Positions 46,565-55,322 of a DNA stretch of 64,000 bases are shown piece by piece. This stretch comes from Thalassotalea agarivorans (GTDB lineage Bacteria > Pseudomonadota > Gammaproteobacteria > Enterobacterales > Alteromonadaceae), in NCBI RefSeq assembly GCF_030295955.1, contig NZ_AP027363.1:2418001-2482000 (forward strand), given 5' to 3'. The notes under the pieces are model-generated. The model made no database searches and had not been told where the DNA came from. It saw nothing but the letters and a program-made list of their open reading frames with translations. The translations under genes and the position numbers were made by a program. Each line of letters opens with the position of its first letter. Positions within the stretch are counted from its first letter, which is position 1.

Positions 46565-46673
46565 TGCTATAATTCGCGCCGATTTTAGGGCAAGCTGCCC
46601 CCTGTTCTTTTACAAAGTTTTGGTAACGCTGTCGCCTATGGCGAGGCGCTCATTTATTTGAAGGGTTTTCAAT
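46565..46673 (+). promoter_or_regulatory. suhB promoter and leader with boxA-like element
   Basis: The 307-base gap 46367-46673 is AT-rich on its left side with no gene I can support. An extended -10, TGC-TATAAT (46565-46573), followed by TCGCGCC, is the likely suhB promoter. In the leader, GGGCAAGCTGCCC (46588-46600) can form a small hairpin, and TGTTCTTTTACA (46603-46614) matches the E. coli rRNA boxA (TGCTCTTTAACA) at 10 of 12 positions, about 60 bases before the ATG. SuhB is a Nus factor that acts with boxA, so autoregulation is plausible. Confidence 0.6.
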
Positions 46674-47474
46674 ATGCATCCTATGCTAAATATTGCGGTG
46701 CGCGCTGCGCGTAACGCAGGTAAAGTAATCGTCCGTACTTTTGAGCAAACTGACAAAGTTGAAGTGGATTTAAAAGGGCAAAATGATTTAGTCACGAATA
46801 TTGATCGTGAAGCAGAAAGTATCATTATCGATACGATTAAAAATGCATACCCAGAGCACAGCATCATTGGTGAAGAAACCGGTGTAGTGTCTGGCGAAGA
46901 TGATAGTTACCAATGGATCATCGACCCTCTCGATGGTACCACTAACTTTGTAAAAGGTATTCCTCATTTCGCGGTTTCTATCGCATTAAAAGTTAACGGT
47001 AAACTAGATCAAGCGGTTGTATTTGATCCCATTCGTGGCGAACTTTTTACTGCAAGTCGTGGTAAAGGTGCGCAATTAAACGGTATGCGTATTCGCGTAA
47101 ATAAAGCAAAAGAATTGTCGGGTGCTGTTTTAGCAACAGGCTTTCCATTTAAGCAAAAGCAACACATGAACGCGTTCATGGAAATGTTCAAAGCCATGTT
47201 CACCAAAACAGCAGATATGCGCCGTGCAGGTTCTGCAGCGCTAGATTTAGCTTATGTTGCAGCAGGCAGAGTCGATGGATACTTTGAGCTTGGTCTAAAA
47301 CCTTGGGACAGCGCGGCAGGCGAATTACTTGTGATAGAAGCGGGCGGATTAGTTACCGACTTCCGTGGTGGCGCGGAACAATCAAAAACTGGCAACATCA
47401 TCGCGGCAAGCCCGAAACTAGTAAAAGAGATGGTTAAAGATGTGCGCCCATTTTTAGGTGATGCTATTCGATAA
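46674..47474 (+). CDS. suhB: SuhB inositol monophosphatase-family protein / Nus factor
   Basis: The 266-residue protein has the metal-site motifs of inositol monophosphatases: GEETG, WIIDPLDGTTNFVKGIP and the later WDSAAGELLVIEAGG. In E. coli SuhB is the sixth component of the Nus complex that promotes rRNA antitermination and 30S assembly; the phosphatase activity is secondary. The boxA-like element in its leader fits that role. Divergent from trmJ, as in other gammaproteobacteria. GAAGGG precedes the ATG. Confidence 0.95.
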   Translation: MHPMLNIAVRAARNAGKVIVRTFEQTDKVEVDLKGQNDLVTNIDREAESIIIDTIKNAYPEHSIIGEETGVVSGEDDSYQWIIDPLDGTTNFVKGIPHFAVSIALKVNGKLDQAVVFDPIRGELFTASRGKGAQLNGMRIRVNKAKELSGAVLATGFPFKQKQHMNAFMEMFKAMFTKTADMRRAGSAALDLAYVAAGRVDGYFELGLKPWDSAAGELLVIEAGGLVTDFRGGAEQSKTGNIIAASPKLVKEMVKDVRPFLGDAIR

Positions 47475-47492
47475 CGTAAATGAAATTACGTA

Positions 47493-47521
47493 AAAAAAGG
47501 CTGCAATTGCAGCCTTTTTTA
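47493..47521. terminator. Bidirectional terminator between suhB and the aldehyde dehydrogenase gene
   Basis: A perfect palindrome: GGCTGC (47499-47504), AATT, GCAGCC (47509-47514), with an A run to the left and six T to the right. It serves both converging genes. Confidence 0.9.
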
Positions 47522-48961
47522 TTATCTTAAAAACATCTTATACAACATTTTATGGATTGGCTTACCAAAAGGCGGAATGGCCATCTTAGCTGAGTTAAAC
47601 TTACCTTTGGCAAATACTGATTTTGCTTTTGATAAGGTTAAGAAGCCCTCATGACCGTGGTAGTGCCCCATGCCAGATGGTCCGATACCACCAAACGGCA
47701 TATCATCTTGTGCTACGTGTAATGTCGCATCATTAATACACATGCCACCTGCATGAGTACCTTCTAACAATTGTTTCTGAACAGTTTTGTCGAATGAAAT
47801 CACATACAAAGCAAGCGGACGTGGTCTGTCATTAACGTATTGCATTGCTTCTTCAATCGAATCATAACCAATGATTGGTAATAGCGGACCAAAAATCTCT
47901 TCTTGCATTAAGGTCATGTCATCATTCACATTGGTGACCAGAGTCAGCGGTATCTTACGTACACTTTTATCTGTTGTTTCTTCTGATAAAGGTAAAATTT
48001 CCGCACCTTTTTCTTTAGCATCCCCTAACCAACTAGTAAGTCGTTCAAACTGCGCGTCATTTATAATTGAACCATAGTCGGCATTGTCATTAATCGATGG
48101 GTACATTGTATTAAATTGCGCTTTACAAGCACTCACTACCGCATCAATTTTGTCATTTGGACATAAGATGTAATCTGGGGCAACACAGGTTTGACCCGCA
48201 TTTAATGTTTTACCAAGTATAAAACGAGAAACGCCCTCATCAATTGCCATATCCGGACCAATGATCGTTGGTGATTTACCACCTAACTCTAATGTAACAG
48301 GGGTTAAATGCTGTGCTGCCGCCGCCATTACAAGCTTGCCAACACGAGTAGAACCGGTAAATAGCATATGGTCAAAAGGCTGTGACGAAAAATGTGCTGC
48401 CACACTTGGGCCTCCATCAATTATCGCAACTTTATCTTCAGGAAACACACTGGCAATCATCGATGCAATGACTTTGTTTGTTGCTGGTGTAAATTCAGAC
48501 ATTTTAATCATCGCACGATTGCCCGCGGCTAACGCTGTCGTTAACGGACCAAGCGCAAGGAATACAGGATAGTTCCACGGTGTAATAATGCCCACCACAC
48601 CAAGTGGTTGATACATTACATAGGCCTTCGCGGGTTGGAACATCATGCCGACGTGACGCTTCGATGGCTTCATCCATTTTTTAACGCGCTTTATCGCGTA
48701 ATTAATCCCCATCACTGTCGGCATAATATCGGCAATTTTTGAATCATCTGCGCTACGACAGCCAAAGTCCTGGTTTAATGCGTCTACTAGCGCTTGTTCA
48801 TGAGACAAAATTGCCTGCTTAAGCGCTTTAAGATCTGCAATACGATAGTCCGCACTTGGATACGGCATCCCAGCATATGCGCTCTTTTGAATTGCGAGCG
48901 TTTGGTCAATTTTTTCTATTAGCGACTGATCATATTCAGCGCTGTATGGATTATCCGCCAT
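47522..48961 (-). CDS. Aldehyde dehydrogenase, coniferyl-aldehyde-dehydrogenase-like
   Basis: I start at the ATG at 48961 (479 residues, MADNPYSAEYDQ), which has GAGGAAAG upstream; the frame stays open to 49030. The catalytic cysteine is in NAGQTCVAPDY (about 280) and the general base Glu in TLELGGKSP (about 245). Class 3-type features (no long N-terminus, a C-terminal FSLxKMLYKMFLR-like membrane-prone tail) match the group annotated as coniferyl aldehyde dehydrogenases. The true substrate may be a general aromatic or aliphatic aldehyde. Single gene, with a palindrome upstream. Confidence 0.88.
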   Translation of the reverse strand: MADNPYSAEYDQSLIEKIDQTLAIQKSAYAGMPYPSADYRIADLKALKQAILSHEQALVDALNQDFGCRSADDSKIADIMPTVMGINYAIKRVKKWMKPSKRHVGMMFQPAKAYVMYQPLGVVGIITPWNYPVFLALGPLTTALAAGNRAMIKMSEFTPATNKVIASMIASVFPEDKVAIIDGGPSVAAHFSSQPFDHMLFTGSTRVGKLVMAAAAQHLTPVTLELGGKSPTIIGPDMAIDEGVSRFILGKTLNAGQTCVAPDYILCPNDKIDAVVSACKAQFNTMYPSINDNADYGSIINDAQFERLTSWLGDAKEKGAEILPLSEETTDKSVRKIPLTLVTNVNDDMTLMQEEIFGPLLPIIGYDSIEEAMQYVNDRPRPLALYVISFDKTVQKQLLEGTHAGGMCINDATLHVAQDDMPFGGIGPSGMGHYHGHEGFLTLSKAKSVFAKGKFNSAKMAIPPFGKPIHKMLYKMFLR

Positions 48962-49046
48962 ATCACTTTCCTCAATACATGTTAAGCGGACTATATCAGC
49001 CCTCTTTTTATTTGCAAGCAGTGTAACCAAACAAGTGTTTAAACAC

Positions 49047-49078
49047 CACTAAAATTGTACATTTATACAATTTTAGTG
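49047..49078. repeat. Perfect 13-bp inverted repeat upstream of the aldehyde dehydrogenase gene
   Basis: CACTAAAATTGTA (49047-49059) and TACAATTTTAGTG (49066-49078) flank a six-base spacer. It lies 86 bases upstream of the aldehyde dehydrogenase start. On the + strand a T8 tract follows at a short distance, so a terminator is conceivable, but no + strand gene ends there. An operator for a dimeric repressor is the other option. Confidence 0.5.
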
Positions 49079-49241
49079 ATTGTTTTTTTTCCGTGTATAG
49101 ATAAATACCGCTTCTAATAGATTATCCTATCGATTGAAAATCTACGTTTTTTCTGCACGTGAATAGAAGTTATTCGTCGTTTATGTTTGCGCAACTCTTA
49201 ATTTGAATCCATGCTTACTACTATTAAAGCACGGGGGTTTC

Positions 49242-49793
49242 ATGCGTATTAGTGTACATGTTTTGTGGTTAACTTTAGGCTTACTGCCTGTTAAAGCTAT
49301 CGCCTATGACTGGTCAAAAACCGTTAAACACAAACTCACACACAATGTTAACTACCAACCATATTGGCACAATTATTACGAGCCTACGTCGGCAAATTGG
49401 CTATTTCCGATAGGGAACAACACAAGTTCGAGTTGGTTAATAGGCTTCGAAGACAATACCCCTTTGTATACGACAAGCATACAATGGCAGCCTTATAGTA
49501 AACACAATACTTACCAATTAGAGAATTGCTGCTCACAGAGCAACAAACCCACTAGCCTTGCTACAAGTTATTACTCTGCTGAAACAACAAAACTCAATAA
49601 TGTTTTACATGCAAAAACGGTTAACAATCAGCGCACCGTTGAGTTAAGACTAAAACGACAACAACAAACGTATAATCAAAGCTCTCGAAATATACTCCCA
49701 AAAGTCAAAAATAAATCCCCTTATAAGCACAAAGGGATCAATAGAAAATTTAGGCTACCACAACTAAGTAACCGGCTAAACAAAAGGGATTAA
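49242..49793 (+). CDS. Secreted basic protein of unknown function
   Basis: I choose the ATG at 49242 (183 residues), which follows ACGGGGG and opens with a signal peptide (RISVHVLWLTLGLLPVKAIA|YDW). The mature protein is rich in Asn, Gln, Thr, Tyr and Trp, has a CC pair (about residue 97), and ends with about 60 strongly basic residues (many Lys and Arg). I recognise no family. Such a basic, aromatic-rich exported protein could bind nucleic acid, polysaccharide or cell envelope, but that is a guess. It precedes a porin-like gene by 70 bases on the same strand and may be cotranscribed. Confidence 0.6.
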   Translation: MRISVHVLWLTLGLLPVKAIAYDWSKTVKHKLTHNVNYQPYWHNYYEPTSANWLFPIGNNTSSSWLIGFEDNTPLYTTSIQWQPYSKHNTYQLENCCSQSNKPTSLATSYYSAETTKLNNVLHAKTVNNQRTVELRLKRQQQTYNQSSRNILPKVKNKSPYKHKGINRKFRLPQLSNRLNKRD

Positions 49794-49863
49794 CCTATTG
49801 ATTTAAAGATGAAAACAAACTAGTATTTTTTACATGGACTTGATGTTTCAAATGGACTTAAAA

Positions 49864-50718
49864 ATGAAAAAAATACTACTCGCCCTTATATGTTTAAGTG
49901 CAGCCTTGCCCGTATACGCAGAACAATATAGAACAATAGCAAACACTTCTTTGGGAAAAGAAGAAATCAAACCTTCCTTTGGTTCAAATGCAAAGGCTGA
50001 CTTCTTTAATTTCAATGCTATTTACTACTTTGACGACAAACTAGCTTTAGGTCCTCTGGATGAATTTGGATACCTGAATCGAATATCTAATGTTTATGGT
50101 TCTGCTAATCATTTACAGAATGACTCATTCACATTAATAGATTATCACGTTGGTGGTGACTGGCATCTAGGAGATTTCATCGTTGGTGCAGAAATTAGAG
50201 GGATAGATATTTCTAACCGTAATGATTTTCAAGATGACAACAAGATATTGAAAGGAAAACTAGGCTATTTTATTGATGAAAATTTGTTGTTCAATCTAAC
50301 CTACAATTATGATGATGAAACTAAAGATTCGATGGTCGATATCGGCGTAAATTATCAAGTAATATTGCCTGGTTATGACTATGTTGGTTTCGGATATAAA
50401 ACTAATGACGAACTCGATGTACATAGTGTCGATGTTCAGTATTTTAGCAACATCAACGAAAGCCAATATATACGCTTGTACGCTGAGTACAATTATTGGG
50501 TCGACGCAGAGAATGACTCTTGGTCTGTTGGTGCAAATTATAACATTAGCCAAAATACCTCGTTCTATGCGACGTTAGATGTTAGCGGAGACAGCTATTC
50601 TGTTGGTGCTAAACACTATTTCAATCGTTCATGGGCGCTTGCAGGAGAATATCGTGAACTAGACGCTGACATTGCAGATGTGTCGCAATACACGCTCACT
50701 GTATCAATGCAGTTTTAA
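49864..50718 (+). CDS. Porin-like outer-membrane beta-barrel protein
   Basis: I choose the ATG at 49864 (284 residues, MKKILLALICLSAALPVYA|EQY), the clear signal peptide, over the frame opening at 49834. The mature protein alternates hydrophobic and polar residues in many beta-strands (YVGFGYKTNDELDVHSVDVQYFSN and similar) and ends in phenylalanine (VSMQF), the usual end of outer-membrane barrels. It resembles the 'putative porin' group of Alteromonadales. What it transports is unknown. An inverted repeat overlaps its stop codon. Confidence 0.78.
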   Translation: MKKILLALICLSAALPVYAEQYRTIANTSLGKEEIKPSFGSNAKADFFNFNAIYYFDDKLALGPLDEFGYLNRISNVYGSANHLQNDSFTLIDYHVGGDWHLGDFIVGAEIRGIDISNRNDFQDDNKILKGKLGYFIDENLLFNLTYNYDDETKDSMVDIGVNYQVILPGYDYVGFGYKTNDELDVHSVDVQYFSNINESQYIRLYAEYNYWVDAENDSWSVGANYNISQNTSFYATLDVSGDSYSVGAKHYFNRSWALAGEYRELDADIADVSQYTLTVSMQF

Positions 50719-50753
50719 CTAGAATATATTTGCGCCCTTAGCTAGTTAAAACT
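50711..50753 (+). repeat. 12-bp inverted repeat over the porin-like stop codon
   Basis: AGTTTTAACTAG (50711-50722) and CTAGTTAAAACT (50742-50753) are perfect arms with a 19-base loop; the TAA stop is inside the first arm. No strong U tract follows. It may stabilise the mRNA end or act as a weak terminator before ettA. Confidence 0.45.
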
Positions 50754-50798
50754 AAAATAAGCGCAATTCATAATAGCCAATAATTAAGGGCATTTAAT

Positions 50799-52478
50799 AT
50801 GGCGTTGCCAGACAAGTTCATATTCAGCATGTCTCGTGTGTCTAAGTACATTTCGAGTTCGAAAAAACATATTTTAAAAGACATCTCCCTTTCATTTTTT
50901 CCAGGTGCCAAAATTGGTGTACTAGGTCTAAACGGTGCCGGTAAGTCAACCTTGCTACGAATTATGGCAGGTGTCGACAAAGACTTTGAAGGCGAGGCGC
51001 ACGCATTGTCAGGTACTAAGATTGGTTACTTGCCGCAAGAGCCTGTACTTGACGAAGAAAAAACGGTTCGCGACATCGTTGAAGAAGCTGTTTCAGAAGT
51101 AAAAGATGCCCTAGCTCGTCTTGATCAAGTATATGCTGCTTATGCTGAGGCTGATGCCGACTTTGACGCATTAGCTAAAGAACAAGGTGAATTAGAAAAC
51201 ATTATCAATGCCCATGATGGCCACAATATCGAGAATGCGCTAGAACGTGCTGCTGATGCGCTAAGACTGCCAGACTGGGACCAGAAAATAAAAGTATTAT
51301 CCGGTGGTGAGCGCCGCCGTGTTGCCCTATGCCGACTGTTACTTGAAAAACCAGACATGCTGTTGCTTGATGAGCCAACTAACCACTTAGATGCAGAATC
51401 TGTTGCATGGTTAGAGCGTTTCTTACATGACTACAGCGGCACCGTAGTAGCCATTACCCATGACCGTTACTTCTTAGACAACGTAGCTGGTTGGATCCTC
51501 GAACTTGACCGTGGTGAAGGCATACCTTGGGAAGGTAATTACTCAACATGGCTTGAGCAAAAAGATAAACGTTTAGAGCAAGAAAAACGCGCTGAAAGTG
51601 CACTGCAAAAGACCATTAAGCAGGAATTAGAATGGGTGCGCCAAAATCCTAAAGCGCGCCAAGCAAAGAATAAAGCGCGTATGGCAAGGTTTGAAGAACT
51701 TAACAACCAAGACCATCAAAAACGTAACGAAACTAACGAACTTTATATTCCGCCTGGGCCTCGTCTTGGTGACAAGGTTATCGATGTAGAAAATGTACAC
51801 AAAGGTTATGGCGAACGCGTTTTAATTGACGATCTATCATTTAGCATCCCTAAAGGCGCTATCGTCGGCATCATTGGCCCTAACGGTGCAGGTAAATCTA
51901 CCTTGTTTAAAATGCTATCGGGCGCTGAACAGCCGGACTCAGGTTCAGTTGTTGTCGGTGAAACGGTTAAAATGGCAAGTGTTGATCAGTTTAGAGACAA
52001 TATGAACGAAGCAGCGACTGTTTTCGACGAAATTTCTGAAGGTCACGATATTCTAGAGATTGGAAATTATCAGGTGCCATCACGTGCGTACGTAAGTCGT
52101 TTTAACTTCAAAGGTAGCGATCAGCAAAAGTTTATTAAAGACTTATCAGGTGGTGAACGAAATCGTGTGCATTTGGCAAAACTGCTTAAAGCTGGCGGTA
52201 ACTTGTTATTACTCGATGAACCAACAAACGACCTAGATGTTGAAACGTTACGTGCACTTGAAGAAGCGTTATTGGAGTTTCCTGGATGCGCCATGGTTAT
52301 TTCTCATGACCGTTGGTTTTTAGATCGCATTGCAACCCACATTATTGATTACCGCGACGAAGGTAAAATCAATTTCTTTGAAGGCAACTTCAGTGATTAT
52401 GAAGAGTGGATGAAGAAAACCTATGGTGCTGAATCTGTGCAGCCTCATCGCATCAAATATAAGAAAATATCAGCGTAG
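50799..52478 (+). CDS. ettA: Energy-dependent translational throttle protein EttA
   Basis: The 559-residue ABC-F protein has two ATPase domains with Walker A motifs GLNGAGKST (about 43) and GPNGAGKST (about 355), signatures LSGGERRRVAL and LSGGERNRVHL, and between them the linker with the EttA arm. It binds the ribosomal E site and regulates the first elongation steps according to energy charge. Sequence start and length agree with E. coli EttA (555). Single gene with a downstream terminator. Confidence 0.96.
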   Translation: MALPDKFIFSMSRVSKYISSSKKHILKDISLSFFPGAKIGVLGLNGAGKSTLLRIMAGVDKDFEGEAHALSGTKIGYLPQEPVLDEEKTVRDIVEEAVSEVKDALARLDQVYAAYAEADADFDALAKEQGELENIINAHDGHNIENALERAADALRLPDWDQKIKVLSGGERRRVALCRLLLEKPDMLLLDEPTNHLDAESVAWLERFLHDYSGTVVAITHDRYFLDNVAGWILELDRGEGIPWEGNYSTWLEQKDKRLEQEKRAESALQKTIKQELEWVRQNPKARQAKNKARMARFEELNNQDHQKRNETNELYIPPGPRLGDKVIDVENVHKGYGERVLIDDLSFSIPKGAIVGIIGPNGAGKSTLFKMLSGAEQPDSGSVVVGETVKMASVDQFRDNMNEAATVFDEISEGHDILEIGNYQVPSRAYVSRFNFKGSDQQKFIKDLSGGERNRVHLAKLLKAGGNLLLLDEPTNDLDVETLRALEEALLEFPGCAMVISHDRWFLDRIATHIIDYRDEGKINFFEGNFSDYEEWMKKTYGAESVQPHRIKYKKISA

Positions 52479-52537
52479 CGGATATCTAATGCCATAATAG
52501 GTAATAAAGATATTACACCCTATTGATATTAAACAAT

Positions 52538-52564
52538 AAAAGGCACTTTTTAAGTGCCTTTTTT
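52538..52564 (+). terminator. Intrinsic terminator after ettA
   Basis: AAGGCACTT (52540-52548) and AAGTGCCTT (52552-52560), loop TTT, followed by more T residues. It lies about 60 bases after the ettA stop and before the ACT-domain gene. Confidence 0.86.
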
Positions 52565-52622
52565 ATTTCCTTCGTCTATGCTGTTAGAAAGCAATATCAC
52601 AATTATTCTTCAAGGTATTTTT

Positions 52623-53120
52623 ATGTCATTACTTGTCGTTTCATTTATCTCTCCAGACCGTCCGGGTATCGTCGATACACTGTCAGATTTAATTAACCAA
52701 CACGGAGGCAATTGGCAGACAAGTAGTTTGCATCACTTACATGGATTATTCGCTGGTACAGTAGAAATCGCGATAGAAGAAAACCTTATCGAGAAACTTA
52801 TAGAAGACCTCCAAAGCATTCCATCGCTTAAAATAGTCAGTCAAACAACACCTAGAAAAGATTCGCAGCAAGATAATGTCATCGTATTAGAACTTACTGC
52901 AAATGATAGAAGCGGCATCATTCAAGAAATTTCGTCCAAGGTACACAAACAAGGTGGCAATCTAATGAAGCTCGTCAGTACAACTGGCCCTGCTGCCCAC
53001 ACAGGCCAAGACTTATTCAAGGCAAAAATGACGATTTCAATAAATCCGCAGGACAAAGATACGTTGATTGATGCCCTTGAAGGTATTTCAGATGACCTGA
53101 TGATAGATATTACACATTAA
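52623..53120 (+). CDS. Double ACT-domain protein, GcvR-like
   Basis: I choose the ATG at 52623 (165 residues, MSLLVVSFISPDRPGIVDTLSDLI), which has AAGGT upstream; the frame upstream overlaps the ettA terminator. Two ACT domains are visible, each with an initial xDRPGI or NDRSGI ligand motif. The pattern resembles GcvR, the glycine cleavage repressor that antagonises GcvA, and related amino-acid-sensing proteins. The ligand is not certain. It stands alone upstream of ppk. Confidence 0.82.
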   Translation: MSLLVVSFISPDRPGIVDTLSDLINQHGGNWQTSSLHHLHGLFAGTVEIAIEENLIEKLIEDLQSIPSLKIVSQTTPRKDSQQDNVIVLELTANDRSGIIQEISSKVHKQGGNLMKLVSTTGPAAHTGQDLFKAKMTISINPQDKDTLIDALEGISDDLMIDITH

Positions 53121-53150
53121 CTATCAATATCAACTAGTTATGTAATAAAG

Positions 53151-53173
53151 CAGTCATAAACAGGTCATATAAT
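53151..53173 (+). promoter_or_regulatory. Probable Pho box in front of ppk
   Basis: CAGTCAT-AAAC-AGGTCAT (53151-53168) is a pair of 7-mers with 4-base spacing, 11-bp period, like the PhoB consensus CTGTCAT-N4-CTGTCAT (6/7 and 5/7). A TATAAT overlaps its end (53168-53173), which is closer than in classic Pho promoters, so its mode of action is uncertain. Confidence 0.5.
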
Positions 53174-53206
53174 GTAGCGAATTTAGCAACAATAACAAGG
53201 GCAATA

Positions 53207-55321
53207 ATGCAAGGCGAGCAAGGTTTTTTTGACAAAGAAATTAGTTGGCTATCGTTTAATGAACGGGTATTACAAGAAGCTATGGACAGCTCGGTACCGA
53301 TTATTGAACGCGCTCGTTTTCTAGGTATATATTCAGCCAATATGGATGAGTTTTTTCAAGTCCGTTTTGCCAAGCTACGGCACAAAGCGCTGATCGAGAT
53401 TGCTAAAAATATTGAAGACGGCCCTGCTCATCAATTGCTTGACAAAGTAAACGCTAAAGTCGCGATGCTAACTCAGCAATTTCAATTTGCTGTAGATACC
53501 TGCTTTTCAGAGTTGGATCGCAAACACATTCATATCCACTTTATCGACAAAGAGATAAAAGAACTCAAAGACAACTTATCGAGTAAACAGCTTCGCTGGC
53601 TAAATACTTACTTCAGACACAGAATTCTTAGGCACATTAACCCCATTATATTAACCGCTGATACGACTCTGGCTCAGACAGTTGACGACGACGATGAGAT
53701 TTACTTTTTGGTTGCGTTAAAAAGTGAAAATCATAAACAGTTTGCCCTCATTGAAATTCCTAGGCTAGAGGAACAGCGCTTTATTATTGTGCCTGCAGAT
53801 GGTTCTAAAAAAGAAAAGCATATCGTGTTGCTTGATGATGTTATTCATTACTTTATTGATGACATATTTGCTAGTTTCTTTAGCTACGATAGTATCGACG
53901 CCTATTCGATTAAGTTAACACGCGATGCTGAATTCAACATAAATGATGAACTTGACCAAAGTTTTCTAGACAAGATGTCAAAGGGATTAAAGCAACGCGT
54001 GAAAGGCGATTTAGTGCGTTTAGTGCATGATAAACTTATGCCCGACTACATGCTTAAATTTCTGCGCAAGTCGATGAAAATAAAAGTATTAGAAAACTTA
54101 GTACCGAGTATTCGATATCGTCATTTTAAAGATTTTGTAAAGTTTCCAAATCTTGGTCGTAAATCACTTGAAAGAGAAGATTTTAAAGCGCTTGATGCGC
54201 AACGTTTCACGCAGTATTCATCGGTATTTAGCGCATTAGAAAAACAAGATGTTTTGTTGTACTACCCTTATCATAAATTTAGCCATTTCACCGAATTTGT
54301 TCGCCAAGCGTGCTACCACCCAGAAGTGGTGGACATCAAACTTAATATCTACCGTGTCGCTAAAAACTCACGAATTATTCGTTCGCTCATGGAAGCGGTT
54401 AAAAATGGCAAAAAGGTCACCGTTGTTGTCGAGCTAAAAGCACGCTTTGACGAACAAGCAAATATAGATTGGGCCAAGCTGATGAAGGATGCCGGCATAA
54501 AAGTATTGTTTGGCATAGAAACCTTAAAAATACATTCAAAACTCTGCTTAGTAACGCGTAAAGAGCAAGACAAAAAAATTAGATATGCGCACATTGGCAC
54601 AGGTAATTTTCATGAAAACAATGCGCGTGTCTATACAGATTTTTCATTGTTTACTCAGCACAAGGAAATTTGTCAGGAAGTCGAGAGTGTCTTTTCATTT
54701 ATCTCGCATAGTTACCAAAGGTTTAGGTTTAATCATTTAATTGTGTCTCCGCTTACCTCAAGACGACGCATTTATCAGCTAATAGACAACGAAATTAGCC
54801 ATGCACAGCAAGGAAAAAAAGCAGAAATAATCATTAAAGTAAATAATTTAGCTGACAATGGTTTAGTCAACCGTTTGTATGGGGCATCTCAAGTGGGTGT
54901 AAAAATTAAAATGATTGTGCGTGGCATGTGCACGTTAATCCCTAACCTGCCTACCTTGAGTGAAAATATTAAAATTATTTCTATAGTCGACCAATTTTTA
55001 GAACACCCACGAGTCATGGTGTTTCATAATTTAGGTGACAAACAGGTATATATTAGCTCAGCGGATTGGATGCATCGCAATATGGACGATAGGGTTGAAG
55101 TAAGCTGCCCTATTTATGATGAAACATTAAAAAGACGCATTCTAACAATCTTAGATTTACATTTTAAAGATACAGTTAAAGCCCGTATTATTAATAAAGC
55201 ACAAGATAACAAGCGCGTAGCACGCGGCAATCGTAAAAAATTACGCTCGCAAGAGGCAATCTATAATTTTCTTGCGGAAGAAGAAAATGTCGATAAAACA
55301 CAGATTTTGAATAAGGGCTAA
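53207..55321 (+). CDS. ppk1: Polyphosphate kinase 1
   Basis: The 704-residue enzyme polymerises the terminal phosphate of ATP into polyphosphate. The N domain starts FFDKEISWLSFNERVLQEAMD; the phospho-accepting His is His443 in LKIHSKLCLV, and the second conserved His is in SADWMHRNMDDRVEV. Length is close to E. coli Ppk (688). AAGGGC precedes the ATG. ppx follows after one base, so both ends of polyphosphate metabolism are coexpressed; a Pho box lies upstream. Confidence 0.97.
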   Translation: MQGEQGFFDKEISWLSFNERVLQEAMDSSVPIIERARFLGIYSANMDEFFQVRFAKLRHKALIEIAKNIEDGPAHQLLDKVNAKVAMLTQQFQFAVDTCFSELDRKHIHIHFIDKEIKELKDNLSSKQLRWLNTYFRHRILRHINPIILTADTTLAQTVDDDDEIYFLVALKSENHKQFALIEIPRLEEQRFIIVPADGSKKEKHIVLLDDVIHYFIDDIFASFFSYDSIDAYSIKLTRDAEFNINDELDQSFLDKMSKGLKQRVKGDLVRLVHDKLMPDYMLKFLRKSMKIKVLENLVPSIRYRHFKDFVKFPNLGRKSLEREDFKALDAQRFTQYSSVFSALEKQDVLLYYPYHKFSHFTEFVRQACYHPEVVDIKLNIYRVAKNSRIIRSLMEAVKNGKKVTVVVELKARFDEQANIDWAKLMKDAGIKVLFGIETLKIHSKLCLVTRKEQDKKIRYAHIGTGNFHENNARVYTDFSLFTQHKEICQEVESVFSFISHSYQRFRFNHLIVSPLTSRRRIYQLIDNEISHAQQGKKAEIIIKVNNLADNGLVNRLYGASQVGVKIKMIVRGMCTLIPNLPTLSENIKIISIVDQFLEHPRVMVFHNLGDKQVYISSADWMHRNMDDRVEVSCPIYDETLKRRILTILDLHFKDTVKARIINKAQDNKRVARGNRKKLRSQEAIYNFLAEEENVDKTQILNKG

Positions 55322-55322
55322 G

